Translations under genes and position numbers: made by a program
Source: Bugulina stolonifera
Lineage: Eukaryota > Bryozoa > Gymnolaemata > Cheilostomatida > Bugulidae
Reading direction: 5' to 3'
NCBI GenBank assembly: GCA_935421135.1
Contig: OW285191.1
Coordinates: 62,001-126,000 of the forward strand
DNA length: 64,000 nucleotides
Shown: piece by piece, positions 26,669-41,639 of the stretch
Layout: every line of letters begins with the position of its first letter
Numbering within the stretch: the stretch's first letter is position 1
The notes under the pieces: model-generated
Database searches by the model: none
What the model was told of the DNA's origin: nothing
What the model saw: the letters and a program-made list of their open reading frames with translations, nothing else

Positions 26669-29600
26669 CTGAGCTCAAACAAGCTAAAACAGGTAGGACA
26701 GGCTATTTATAATTTACACTGTACTTGTACCAACCATCATAAGGTCTGCACAGATAACCGAATATAATCTCACATTTTGTATGACAATAGAGATGGCAGT
26801 AAATAATCACTGAGTAGCACTACAATATCTTTGAGCAGTCATTTTAAACTGGTTGGTTATATTTCACTAACATAATATAGAGCAGTTCATGCATCTATTA
26901 CCCCCCTACGCCGTAGCAATGACAACCACCTCAATTCACTCCTATCCTCTCACTAGAAGGACACAGATGTTTCCAGTCATACTCGGCTTGCTCTCTGGTG
27001 ATTAACTTTTATTAGCCGCTGTGTATATCCTCTGGTGGGCAGAAATTATTCAGTCTATAGATGAGCTCAAACAAGCTAAAACAAGTAGGACAAGTTATTT
27101 ATAACATACACTGTACATGTCATAACAATCCTAGGATCTGCACAGATACCCGAGTATAATCTCACATAATATATGGCAATAAATAGAGATGGCAGTAAAT
27201 AATCACCGTAGCACCACAATATCTTTGAGCAGTCATTTTAAACTGGTTGGTTATATTTCACTAACATAATATAGAGCAGTTCATGCATCTATTACTTCCC
27301 TACGCCGTGGCATTGACAACCACCTCAATTCACTCCAATCCTCTCACTAGACGGACACAGTTGTTTCCAGTCATACTCAGTTCGCTCTCTGGTGACTGAC
27401 GTTTTCTAGCAGCTGTGTTTATTCTCTGGTGGGCAGAAATGGTTCAGTCTATAGATGAGCTCAAGCAAGCTAAAACAAGTAGGACAAGTTATTTATAACA
27501 TACACTGTACATGTCCTAACAATCCTAATATCTGCACAGATACCCGAGTATAATCTCACATATTACATGGCAATAAATAGAGAGGGCAGTAAATAATCAC
27601 TGCAGAACCACAACATCTTTGAGCAGTCATTTTAAACTGGTTGGTTTTATTTCACTAACATAATATAGAGCAGTTCATGCATCTATTACCCCCCTACGCG
27701 GTAGCAATGACAACCACCTCAATTCACTCCTATCCTCTCACTAGAAGGACACAGTTTTTTCCAGTCATACTCAGCTCGCTCTCTGGTGACTGACTTTTAC
27801 TAGCAGCTGTGTTTATTCTCTGGTGGGCAGAAATGGTTCAGTCTATAGATGAGCTCAAGCAAGCGAAAACAAGCAGTACAAGTTATTTATAACATACACT
27901 TTGCATGTACGAACAACCCTAAGATCTCCACAGATACCCGAATATATTCTCACAGTTTACATGTATATGACAATAGAAATAACAGTAAACAATCAATGTA
28001 CCACTACAATGTCTTTGAACAGTCATATTCATGGGTTGGTTTTCTTTTATTAACATAACATAGAACAATTCATGCATCTATTACCTCCCTAAGCCGTAGG
28101 AATGGCAACTGCCGCAATTCACTCCTATCCTCTCACTAGAAGGACACAGATGTTTCCAGCCATACTCAGCTTGCTCTCTGGTGATTAACTTTTACTAGCC
28201 GCTGTGTATATCCTCTAGTGGGCAGAAATCATTTAGTCTATAGATGAGCTCAAGCAAGCTAAGACAGGTAGGACAGGTTATTTCTAACATACACTTTGAA
28301 TGTACAAACAACCCTAAGATCTCCACAGATACCCGAATATATTCTCACAGTTTACATGTATATGACAATAGAAATAACAGTAAACAATCAATGTACCACT
28401 ACAATGTCTTTGAACAGTCATATTCATTGGTTGGTTTTATTTTATTAACATAATATAGAAAAATTCATGCATCTATTACCTCCCTAAGCCGTAGCAATGA
28501 CAACCACCTCAATTCACTCCTATCCTCTCACTAGAAGGACACAGATGTTTCCAGTCATACTCGGCTTGCTCTCTGGTGATTAACTTTTACTAGCCGCTGT
28601 GTATATCCTCTGGTGGGCAGAAATGATTCAGTCTATAGATGAGCTCAAGCAAGCTAAAACAAGTATGACAAGTTATTTATAACATACACTGTACATGTCC
28701 CAACAATCCTAAGATCTGCACAGATACCCGAGTATTATCTCACATATTATATATCAATAAATAGAGATGGCAGTAAATAATCACTGTAGCACCACAACAT
28801 CTTTGAGCAGTCATTTTAAACTGGTTGGTTCTATTTTACTGACATAATATAGAGCAGTTCATGCATCTATTACCTCCCTACGCCGTAGAAATGACAACCA
28901 CCTCAATTCACCCCTATCCTCTCACTAGAAGGACACAGATGTTTGCAGTCATACTCAGTTGCTCCCTGGCGATTAACTTTTACAAGCAGCTGTCTTTATC
29001 CTCTGGTGGGCAGAAATCATTTAGTCTATAGATGAGCTCAAGCAAGCTCAAACAGGTAGGACAGGTGATTTATAACGTACACTTTGCATGTACGAACAAC
29101 CCTAAGATCTCCACAGATATCCGAATATATTCTCACAGTTTACATGTATATGACAATAGAAATAACAGTAAACAATCAATGTACCACTACAATGTCTTTG
29201 AACAGTCATATTCATGGGTTGGTTTTATTTTATTAACAATATATAGAACAATTAATGCATCTATTACCTCCCTAAGCCGTAGCAATGACAACCACCTCAA
29301 TTCACTCCTATTCTCTCACTAGAAGGACACAGATGTTTCCAGTCATACTCGGCTTGCTCTCTGGTGATTAACTTTTATTAGCCGCTGTGTATATCCTCTG
29401 GTGGGCAGAAATGATTCCGTCTATAGATGAGCTCAAACAAGCTAAAACAAGTAGGACAAGTTATTTATAACATACACTGTACATGTCCTAACAATCCTAG
29501 GATTTGCACAGATACCCGAGTATAATCTCACATAATATATGGCAATAAATAGAGATGGCAGTAAATAATCACCGTAGCACCACAATATCTTTGAGCAGTC

Positions 29601-31002
29601 ATTTTAAACTGGTTGGTTATATTTCACTAACATAATATAGAGCAGTTCATGCATCTATTACCTCCCTACGCCGTGGCATTGACAACCACCTCAATTCACT
29701 CCAATCCTCTCACTAGACGGACACAGTTGTTTCCAGTCATACTCAGTTCGCTCTCTGGTGACTGACGTTTTCTAGCAGCTGTGTTTATTCTCTGGTGGGC
29801 AGAAATGGTTCAGTCTATAGATGAGCTCAAGCAAGCTAAAACAAGTAGGACAAGTTATTTATAACATACACTGTACATGTCCTAACAATCCTAATATCTG
29901 CACAGATACCCGAATATAATCTCACATATTACATGGCAATAAATAGAGAGGGCAGTAAAGAATCACTGCAGCACCACAACATCTTTAAGCAGTCATTTTA
30001 AACTGGTTGGTTTTATTTCACTAACATAATATAGAGCAGTTCATGCATCTATTACCCCCCTACGCCGTAGCAATGACAACCACCTCAATTCACTCCTATC
30101 CTCTCACTAGAAGGACACAGTTTTTTCCAGTCATACTCAGCTCGCTCTCTGGTGACTGACTTTTACTAGCAGCTGTGTTTATTCTCTGGTGGGCAGAAAT
30201 GGTTCAGTCTATGGATGAGCTCAAGCAAGCGAAAACAAGTAGGACAAGTTATTTATAACATGCACTTTGCATGTACGAACAACCCTAAGATCTCCACAGA
30301 TACCCGAATATATTCTCACAGTTTACATGTATATGACAATAGAAATAACAGTAAACAATCAATGTACCACTACAATGTCTTTGAACAGTCATATTCATGG
30401 GTTGGTTTTATTTTATTAACATAATATAGAAAAATTCATGCATCTATTACCTCCCTAAGCCGTAGCAATAACAACCACCTCAATTCACTCCTATCCTCTC
30501 ACTAGAAGGACACAGATGTTTCCAGTCATACTCGGCTTGCTCTCTGGTGATTAACTTTTACTAGCCGCTGTGTATATCCTCTGGTGGGCAGAAATGGTTC
30601 AGTCTATAGATGAGCTCAAGCAAGCTAAAACAAGTATGACAAGTTATTTATAACATACACTGTACATGTCCCAACAATCCTAAGATCTGCACAGATACCC
30701 GAGTATAATCTCACATATTATATGGCAATAAATAGAGATGGTAGTAAATAATCACTGTAGCACCACAATATCTTTGAGCAGTCATTTTAAACTGTTTGGT
30801 TTTATTTTACTAACATAATATAGAGCAGTTCATGCACCTATCACCTCCCTACGCCATAGGAATGACAACCACCTCCATCCACTCCTATCCTCTCACTAGA
30901 AGGACACAGATGTTTGCAGTCATACTCAGTTGGTCCCTGTCGATTAACTTTTACTACCAGCTGTGTCTATCCACTGGTCGGGAGAAATGATTCAGTCTAT
31001 AG
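26669..31002. repeat. HOR block 7, canonical 11-unit repeat (4334 bp)
   Basis: The order is A B L' N J C K G L M I, with starts 26669, 27061, 27455, 27849, 28244, 28639, 29032, 29427, 29821, 30215 and 30610. L' differs from L by GCAGAACCAC and TTTGAGCAG (L has GCAGCACCAC and TTTAAGCAG). N has CAAGCAGTAC and a CATAACATAGAAC tail. Four of the 11 units (N, J, K, M) carry the 69/96-codon frame. The block recurs at 34943 with the same length. Confidence 0.9.
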
Positions 31003-34000
31003 CTGAGCTCAAACAAGCTAAAACAGGTAGGACAGGCTATTTATAATTTACACTGTACTTGTACCAACCATCATAAGGTCTGCACAGATAACCGAATATA
31101 ATCTCACATTTTGTATGACAATAGAGATGGCAGTAAATAATCACTGAGTAGCACTACAATATCTTTGAGCAGTCATTTTAAACTGGTTGGTTATATTTCA
31201 CTAACATAATATAGAGCAGTTCATGCATCTATTACCCCCCTACGCCGTAGCAATGACAACCACCTCAATTCACTCCTATCCTCTCACTAGAAGGACACAG
31301 ATGTTTCCAGTCATACTCGGCTTGCTCTCTGGTGATTAACTTTTATTAGCCGCTGTGTATATCCTCTGGTGGGCAGAAATTATTCAGTCTATAGATGAGC
31401 TCAAACAAGCTAAAACAAGTAGGACAAGTTATTTATAACATACACTGTACATGTCATAACAATCCTAGGATCTGCACAGATACCCGAGTATAATCTCACA
31501 TAATATATGGCAATAAATAGAGATGGCAGTAAATAATCACCGTAGCACCACAATATCTTTGAGCAGTCATTTTAAACTGGTTGGTTATATTTCACTAACA
31601 TAATATAGAGCAGTTCATGCATCTATTACTTCCCTACGCCGTGGCATTGACAACCACCTCAATTCACTCCAATCCTCTCACTAGACGGACACAGTTGTTT
31701 CCAGTCATACTCAGTTCGCTCTCTGGTGACTGACGTTTTCTAGCAGCTGTGTTTATTCTCTGGTGGGCAGAAATGGTTCAGTCTATAGATGAGCTCAAGC
31801 AAGCTAAAACAAGTAGGACAAGTTATTTATAACATACACTGTACATGTCCTAACAATCCTAATATCTGCACAGATACCCGAGTATAATCTCACATATTAC
31901 ATGGCAATAAATAGAGAGGGCAGTAAATAATCACTGCAGAACCACAACATCTTTGAGCAGTCATTTTAAACTGGTTGGTTTTATTTCACTAACATAATAT
32001 AGAGCAGTTCATGCATCTATTACCCCCCTACGCGGTAGCAATGACAACCACCTCAATTCACTCCTATCCTCTCACTAGAAGGACACAGTTTTTTCCAGTC
32101 ATACTCAGCTCGCTCTCTGGTGACTGACTTTTACTAGCAGCTGTGTTTATTCTCTGGTGGGCAGAAATGGTTCAGTCTATAGATGAGCTCAAGCAAGCGA
32201 AAACAAGCAGTACAAGTTATTTATAACATACACTTTGCATGTACGAACAACCCTAAGATCTCCACAGATACCCGAATATATTCTCACAGTTTACATGTAT
32301 ATGACAATAGAAATAACAGTAAACAATTAATGTACCACTACAATGTCTTTGAACAGTCATATTCATGGGTTGGTTTTCTTTTATTAACATAACATAGAAC
32401 AATTCATGCATCTATTACCTCCCTAAGCCGTAGGAATGGCAACTGCCGCAATTCACTCCTATCCTCTCACTAGAAGGACACAGATGTTTCCAGCCATACT
32501 CAGCTTGCTCTCTGGTGATTAACTTTTACTAGCCGCTGTGTATATCCTCTAGTGGGCAGAAATCATTTAGTCTATAGATGAGCTCAAGCAAGCTAAGACA
32601 GGTAGGACAGGTTATTTCTAACATACACTTTGAATGTACAAACAACCCTAAGATCTCCACAGATACCCGAATATATTCTCACAGTTTACATGTATATGAC
32701 AATAGAAATAACAGTAAACAATCAATGTACCACTACAATGTCTTTGAACAGTCATATTCATTGGTTGGTTTTATTTTATTAACATAATAGAGAAAAATTC
32801 ATGCATCTATTACCTCCCTAAGCCGTAGCAATGACAACCACCTCAATTCACTCCTATCCTCTCACTAGAAGGACACAGATGTTTCCAGTCATACTCGGCT
32901 TGCTCTCTGGTGATTAACTTTTACTAGCCGCTGTGTATATCCTCTGGTGGGCAGAAATGATTCAGTCTATAGATGAGCTCAAGCAAGCTAAAACAAGTAT
33001 GACAAGTTATTTATAACATACACTGTACATGTCCCAACAATCCTAAGATCTGCACAGATACCCGAGTATTATCTCACATATTATATATCAATAAATAGAG
33101 ATGGCAGTAAATAATCACTGTAGCACCACAACATCTTTGAGCAGTCATTTTAAACTGGTTGGTTCTATTTTACTGACATAATATAGAGCAGTTCATGCAT
33201 CTATTACCTCCCTACGCCGTAGAAATGACAACCACCTCAATTCACCCCTATCCTCTCACTAGAAGGACACAGATGTTTGCAGTCATACTCAGTTGCTCCC
33301 TGGCGATTAACTTTTACAAGCAGCTGTCTTTATCCTCTGGTGGGCAGAAATCATTTAGTCTATAGATGAGCTCAAGCAAGCTCAAACAGGTAGGACAGGT
33401 GATTTATAACGTACACTTTGCATGTACGAACAACCCTAAGATCTCCACAGATATCCGAATATATTCTCACAGTTTACATGTATATGACAATAGAAATAAC
33501 AGTAAACAATCAATGTACCACTACAATGTCTTTGAACAGTCATATTCATGGGTTGGTTTTATTTTATTAACAATATATAGAACAATTAATGCATCTATTA
33601 CCTCCCTAAGCCGTAGCAATGACAACCACCTCAATTCACTCCTATTCTCTCACTAGAAGGACACAGATGTTTCCAGTCATACTCGGCTTGCTCTCTGGTG
33701 ATTAACTTTTATTAGCCGCTGTGTATATCCTCTGGTGGGCAGAAATGATTCCGTCTATAGATGAGCTCAAACAAGCTAAAACAAGTAGGACAAGTTATTT
33801 ATAACATACACTGTACATGTCCTAACAATCCTAGGATTTGCACAGATACCCGAGTATAATCTCACATAATATATGGCAATAAATAGAGAGGGCAGTAAAT
33901 AATCACTGCAGCACCACAACATCTTTAAGCAGTCATTTTAAACTGGTTGGTTTTATTTCACTAACATAATATAGAGCAGTTCATGCATCTATTACCCCCC

Positions 34001-34942
34001 TACGCCGTAGCAATGACAACCACCTCAATTCACTCCTATCCTCTCACTAGAAGGACACAGTTTTTTCCAGTCATACTCAGCTCGCTCTCTGGTGACTGAC
34101 TTTTACTAGCAGCTGTGTTTATTCTCTGGTGGGCAGAAATGGTTCAGTCTATGGATGAGCTCAAGCAAGCGAAAACAAGTAGGACAAGTTATTTATAACA
34201 TGCACTTTGCATGTACGAACAACCCTAAGATCTCCACAGATACCCGAATATATTCTCACAGTTTACATGTATATGACAATAGAAATAACAGTAAACAATC
34301 AATGTACCACTACAATGTCTTTGAACAGTCATATTCATGGGTTGGTTTTATTTTATTAACATAATATAGAAAAATTCATGCATCTATTACCTCCCTAAGC
34401 CGTAGCAATAACAACCACCTCAATTCACTCCTATCCTCTCACTAGAAGGACACAGATGTTTCCAGTCATACTCGGCTTGCTCTCTGGTGATTAACTTTTA
34501 CTAGCCGCTGTGTATATCCTCTGGTGGGCAGAAATGGTTCAGTCTATAGATGAGCTCAAGCAAGCTAAAACAAGTATGACAAGTTATTTATAACATACAC
34601 TGTACATGTCCCAACAATCCTAAGATCTGCACAGATACCCGAGTATAATCTCACATATTATATGGCAATAAATAGAGATGGTAGTAAATAATCACTGTAG
34701 CACCACAATATCTTTGAGCAGTCATTTTAAACTGTTTGGTTTTATTTTACTAACATAATATAGAGCAGTTCATGCACCTATCACCTCCCTACGCCATAGG
34801 AATGACAACCACCTCCATCCACTCCTATCCTCTCACTAGAAGGACACAGATGTTTGCAGTCATACTCAGTTGGTCCCTGTCGATTAACTTTTACTACCAG
34901 CTGTGTCTATCCACTGGTCGGGAGAAATGATTCAGTCTATAG
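31003..34942. repeat. HOR block 8, 10 units (11-unit repeat lacking one)
   Basis: Starts are 31003, 31395, 31789, 32183, 32578, 32973, 33366, 33761, 34155 and 34550. The order is A B L' N J C K G/L M I. It is 394 bp shorter than blocks 7 and 9 because G and L are fused into one unit at 33761. Private changes are seen (TTAATGTACC in N giving Leu for Ser, and ATAATAGAG after J). Confidence 0.9.
33761..34154. repeat. Hybrid unit, G head and L tail (one-unit deletion)
   Basis: The head has subtype G marks: AAACAAGC, AGGATTTGCAC and CATAATATATGG up to about 33875. From about 33888 it is subtype L: GAGGGCAG, CTGCAGCACC, CTTTAAGCAG. The crossover lies in the shared CAATAAATAGAGA between them. The result is in register and deletes exactly one unit length compared with 29427-30214 and 37701-38488. 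Confidence 0.9.
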
Positions 34943-37900
34943 CTGAGCTCAAACAAGCTAAAACAGGTAGGACAGGCTATTTATAATTTACACTGTACTT
35001 GTACCAACCATCATAAGGTCTGCACAGATAACCGAATATAATCTCACATTTTGTATGACAATAGAGATGGCAGTAAATAATCACTGAGTAGCACTACAAT
35101 ATCTTTGAGCAGTCATTTTAAACTGGTTGGTTATATTTCACTAACATAATATAGAGCAGTTCATGCATCTATTACCCCCCTACGCCGTAGCAATGACAAC
35201 CACCTCAATTCACTCCTATCCTCTCACTAGAAGGACACAGATGTTTCCAGTCATACTCGGCTTGCTCTCTGGTGATTAACTTTTATTAGCCGCTGTGTAT
35301 ATCCTCTGGTGGGCAGAAATTATTCAGTCTATAGATGAGCTCAAACAAGCTAAAACAAGTAGGACAAGTTATTTATAACATACACTGTACATGTCATAAC
35401 AATCCTAGGATCTGCACAGATACCCGAGTATAATCTCACATAATATATGGCAATAAATAGAGATGGCAGTAAATAATCACCGTAGCACCACAATATCTTT
35501 GAGCAGTCATTTTAAACTGGTTGGTTATATTTCACTAACATAATATAGAGCAGTTCATGCATCTATTACTTCCCTACGCCGTGGCATTGACAACCACCTC
35601 AATTCACTCCAATCCTCTCACTAGACGGACACAGTTGTTTCCAGTCATACTCAGTTCGCTCTCTGGTGACTGACGTTTTCTAGCAGCTGTGTTTATTCTC
35701 TGGTGGGCAGAAATGGTTCAGTCTATAGATGAGCTCAAGCAAGCTAAAACAAGTAGGACAAGTTATTTATAACATACACTGTACATGTCCTAACAATCCT
35801 AATATCTGCACAGATACCCGAGTATAATCTCACATATTACATGGCAATAAATAGAGAGGGCAGTAAATAATCACTGCAGAACCACAACATCTTTGAGCAG
35901 TCATTTTAAACTGGTTGGTTTTATTTCACTAACATAATATAGAGCAGTTCATGCATCTATTACCCCCCTACGCGGTAGCAATGACAACCACCTCAATTCA
36001 CTCCTATCCTCTCACTAGAAGGACACAGTTTTTTCCAGTCATACTCAGCTCGCTCTCTGGTGACTGACTTTTACTAGCAGCTGTGTTTATTCTCTGGTGG
36101 GCAGAAATGGTTCAGTCTATAGATGAGCTCAAGCAAGCGAAAACAAGCAGTACAAGTTATTTATAACATACACTTTGCATGTACGAACAACCCTAAGATC
36201 TCCACAGATACCCGAATATATTCTCACAGTTTACATGTATATGACAATAGAAATAACAGTAAACAATCAATGTACCACTACAATGTCTTTGAACAGTCAT
36301 ATTCATGGGTTGGTTTTCTTTTATTAACATAACATAGAACAATTCATGCATCTATTACCTCCCTAAGCCGTAGGAATGGCAACTGCCGCAATTCACTCCT
36401 ATCCTCTCACTAGAAGGACACAGATGTTTCCAGCCATACTCAGCTTGCTCTCTGGTGATTAACTTTTACTAGCCGCTGTGTATATCCTCTAGTGGGCAGA
36501 AATCATTTAGTCTATAGATGAGCTCAAGCAAGCTAAGACAGGTAGGACAGGTTATTTCTAACATACACTTTGAATGTACAAACAACCCTAAGATCTCCAC
36601 AGATACCCGAATATATTCTCACAGTTTACATGTATATGACAATAGAAATAACAGTAAACAATCAATGTACCACTACAATGTCTTTGAACAGTCATATTCA
36701 TTGGTTGGTTTTATTTTATTAACATAATATAGAAAAATTCATGCATCTATTACCTCCCTAAGCCGTAGCAATGACAACCACCTCAATTCACTCCTATCCT
36801 CTCACTAGAAGGACACAGATGTTTCCAGTCATACTCGGCTTGCTCTCTGGTGATTAACTTTTACTAGCCGCTGTGTATATCCTCTGGTGGGCAGAAATGA
36901 TTCAGTCTATAGATGAGCTCAAGCAAGCTAAAACAAGTATGACAAGTTATTTATAACATACACTGTACATGTCCCAACAATCCTAAGATCTGCACAGATA
37001 CCCGAGTATTATCTCACATATTATATATCAATAAATAGAGATGGCAGTAAATAATCACTGTAGCACCACAACATCTTTGAGCAGTCATTTTAAACTGGTT
37101 GGTTCTATTTTACTGACATAATATAGAGCAGTTCATGCATCTATTACCTCCCTACGCCGTAGAAATGACAACCACCTCAATTCACCCCTATCCTCTCACT
37201 AGAAGGACACAGATGTTTGCAGTCATACTCAGTTGCTCCCTGGCGATTAACTTTTACAAGCAGCTGTCTTTATCCTCTGGTGGGCAGAAATCATTTAGTC
37301 TATAGATGAGCTCAAGCAAGCTCAAACAGGTAGGACAGGTGATTTATAACGTACACTTTGCATGTACGAACAACCCTAAGATCTCCACAGATATCCGAAT
37401 ATATTCTCACAGTTTACATGTATATGACAATAGAAATAACAGTAAACAATCAATGTACCACTACAATGTCTTTGAACAGTCATATTCATGGGTTGGTTTT
37501 ATTTTATTAACAATATATAGAACAATTAATGCATCTATTACCTCCCTAAGCCGTAGCAATGACAACCACCTCAATTCACTCCTATTCTCTCACTAGAAGG
37601 ACACAGATGTTTCCAGTCATACTCGGCTTGCTCTCTGGTGATTAACTTTTATTAGCCGCTGTGTATATCCTCTGGTGGGCAGAAATGATTCCGTCTATAG
37701 ATGAGCTCAAACAAGCTAAAACAAGTAGGACAAGTTATTTATAACATACACTGTACATGTCCTAACAATCCTAGGATTTGCACAGATACCCGAGTATAAT
37801 CTCACATAATATATGGCAATAAATAGAGATGGCAGTAAATAATCACCGTAGCACCACAATATCTTTGAGCAGTCATTTTAAACTGGTTGGTTATATTTCA

Positions 37901-39276
37901 CTAACATAATATAGAGCAGTTCATGCATCTATTACCTCCCTACGCCGTGGCATTGACAACCACCTCAATTCACTCCAATCCTCTCACTAGACGGACACAG
38001 TTGTTTCCAGTCATACTCAGTTCGCTCTCTGGTGACTGACGTTTTCTAGCAGCTGTGTTTATTCTCTGGTGGGCAGAAATGGTTCAGTCTATAGATGAGC
38101 TCAAGCAAGCTAAAACAAGTAGGACAAGTTATTTATAACATACACTGTACATGTCCTAACAATCCTAATATCTGCACAGATACCCGAATATAATCTCACA
38201 TATTACATGGCAATAAATAGAGAGGGCAGTAAATAATCACTGCAGCACCACAACATCTTTAAGCAGTCATTTTAAACTGGTTGGTTTTATTTCACTAACA
38301 TAATATAGAGCAGTTCATGCATCTATTACCCCCCTACGCCGTAGCAATGACAACCACCTCAATTCACTCCTATCCTCTCACTAGAAGGACACAGTTTTTT
38401 CCAGTCATACTCAGCTCGCTCTCTGGTGACTGACTTTTACTAGCAGCTGTGTTTATTCTCTGGTGGGCAGAAATGGTTCAGTCTATGGATGAGCTCAAGC
38501 AAGCGAAAACAAGTAGGACAAGTTATTTATAACATGCACTTTGCATGTACGAACAACCCTAAGATCTCCACAGATACCCGAATATATTCTCACAGTTTAC
38601 ATGTATATGACAATAGAAATAACAGTAAACAATCAATGTACCACTACAATGTCTTTGAACAGTCATATTCATGGGTTGGTTTTATTTTATTAACATAATA
38701 TAGAAAAATTCATGCATCTATTACCTCCCTAAGCCGTAGCAATAACAACCACCTCAATTCACTCCTATCCTCTCACTAGAAGGACACAGATGTTTCCAGT
38801 CATACTCGGCTTGCTCTCTGGTGATTAACTTTTACTAGCCGCTGTGTATATCCTCTGGTGGGCAGAAATGGTTCAGTCTATAGATGAGCTCAAGCAAGCT
38901 AAAACAAGTATGACAAGTTATTTATAACATACACTGTACATGTCCCAACAATCCTAAGATCTGCACAGATACCCGAGTATAATCTCACATATTATATGGC
39001 AATAAATAGAGATGGCAGTAAATAATCACTGTAGCACCACAATATCTTTGAGCAGTCATTTTAAACTGTTTGGTTTTATTTTACTAACATAATATAGAGC
39101 AGTTCATGCACCTATCACCTCCCTACGCCGTAGGAATGACAACCACCTCCATCCACTCCTATCCTCTCACTAGAAGGACACAGATGTTTGCAGTCATACT
39201 CAGTTGGTCCCTGTCGATTAACTTTTACTACCAGCTGTGTCTATCCACTGGTCGGGAGAAATGATTCAGTCTATAG
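34943..39276. repeat. HOR block 9, canonical 11-unit repeat (4334 bp)
   Basis: Starts are 34943, 35335, 35729, 36123, 36518, 36913, 37306, 37701, 38095, 38489 and 38884, in the order A B L' N J C K G L M I. It has the same length and order as block 7. Its final I unit has CGCCGTAGG and ATGGCAG, while those of blocks 7 and 8 have ATGGTAG; the CGCCATAGG form is in the I units ending blocks 6, 7 and 8. Confidence 0.9.
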
Positions 39277-41639
39277 CTGAGCTCAAACAAGCTAAAACAG
39301 GTAGGACAGGCTATTTATAATTTACACTGTACTTGTACCAACCATCATAAGGTCTGCACAGATAACCGAATATAATCTCACATTTTGTATGACAATAGAG
39401 ATGGCAGTAAATAATCACTGAGTAGCACTACAATATCTTTGAGCAGTCATTTTAAACTGGTTGGTTATATTTCACTAACATAATATAGAGCAGTTCATGC
39501 ATCTATTACCCCCCTACGCCGTAGCAATGACAACCACCTCAATTCACTCCTATCCTCTCACTAGAAGGACACAGATGTTTCCAGTCATACTCGGCTTGCT
39601 CTCTGGTGATTAACTTTTATTAGCCGCTGTGTATATCCTCTGGTGGGCAGAAATTATTCAGTCTATAGATGAGCTCAAACAAGCTAAAACAAGTAGGACA
39701 AGTTATTTATAACATACACTGTACATGTCATAACAATCCTAGGATCTGCACAGATACCCGAGTATAATCTCACATAATATATGGCAATAAATAGAGATGG
39801 CAGTAAATAATCACCGTAGCACCACAATATCTTTGAGCAGTCATTTTAAACTGGTTGGTTATATTTCACTAACATAATATAGAGCAGTTCATGCATCTAT
39901 TACTTCCCTACGCCGTGGCATTGACAACCACCTCAATTCACTCCAATCCTCTCACTAGACGGACACAGTTGTTTCCAGTCATACTCAGTTCGCTCTCTGG
40001 TGACTGACGTTTTCTAGCAGCTGTGTTTATTCTCTGGTGGGCAGAAATGGTTCAGTCTATAGATGAGCTCAAGCAAGCTAAAACAAGTAGGACAAGTTAT
40101 TTATAACATACACTGTACATGTCCTAACAATCCTAATATCTGCACAGATACCCGAGTATAATCTCACATATTACATGGCAATAAATAGAGAGGGCAGTAA
40201 ATAATCACTGCAGAACCACAACATCTTTGAGCAGTCATTTTAAACTGGTTGGTTTTATTTCACTAACATAATATAGAGCAGTTCATGCATCTATTACCCC
40301 CCTACGCGGTAGCAATGACAACCACCTCAATTCACTCCTATCCTCTCACTAGAAGGACACAGTTTTTTCCAGTCATACTCAGCTCGCTCTCTGGTGACTG
40401 ACTTTTACTAGCAGCTGTGTTTATTCTCTGGTGGGCAGAAATGGTTCAGTCTATAGATGAGCTCAAGCAAGCGAAAACAAGCAGTACAAGTTATTTATAA
40501 CATACACTTTGCATGTACGAACAACCCTAAGATCTCCACAGATACCCGAATATATTCTCACAGTTTACATGTATATGACAATAGAAATAACAGTAAACAA
40601 TCAATGTACCACTACAATGTCTTTGAACAGTCATATTCATGGGTTGGTTTTCTTTTATTAACATAACATAGAACAATTCATGCATCTATTACCTCCCTAA
40701 GCCGTAGGAATGGCAACTGCCGCAATTCACTCCTATCCTCTCACTAGAAGGACACAGATGTTTCCAGCCATACTCAGCTTGCTCTCTGGTGATTAACTTT
40801 TACTAGCCGCTGTGTATATCCTCTAGTGGGCAGAAATCATTTAGTCTATAGATGAGCTCAAGCAAGCTAAGACAGGTAGGACAGGTTATTTCTAACATAC
40901 ACTTTGAATGTACAAACAACCCTAAGATCTCCACAGATACCCGAATATATTCTCACAGTTTACATGTATATGACAATAGAAATAACAGTAAACAATCAAT
41001 GTACCACTACAATGTCTTTGAACAGTCATATTCATTGGTTGGTTTTATTTTATTAACATAATATAGAAAAATTCATGCATCTATTACCTCCCTAAGCCGT
41101 AGCAATGACAACCACCTCAATTCACTCCTATCCTCTCACTAGAAGGACACAGATGTTTCCAGTCATACTCGGCTTGCTCTCTGGTGATTAACTTTTACTA
41201 GCCGCTGTGTATATCCTCTGGTGGGCAGAAATGATTCAGTCTATAGATGAGCTCAAGCAAGCTAAAACAAGTATGACAAGTTATTTATAACATACACTGT
41301 ACATGTCCCAACAATCCTAAGATCTGCACAGATACCCGAGTATTATCTCACATATTATATATCAATAAATAGAGATGGCAGTAAATAATCACTGTAGCAC
41401 CACAACATCTTTGAGCAGTCATTTTAAACTGGTTGGTTCTATTTTACTGACATAATATAGAGCAGTTCATGCATCTATTACCTCCCTACGCCGTAGAAAT
41501 GACAACCACCTCAATTCACTCCTATCCTCTCACTAGAAGGACACAGATGTTTGCAGTCATACTCAGTTGCTCCCTGGCGATTAACTTTTACAAGCAGCTG
41601 TCTTTATCCTCTGGTGGGCAGAAATCATTTAGTCTATAG

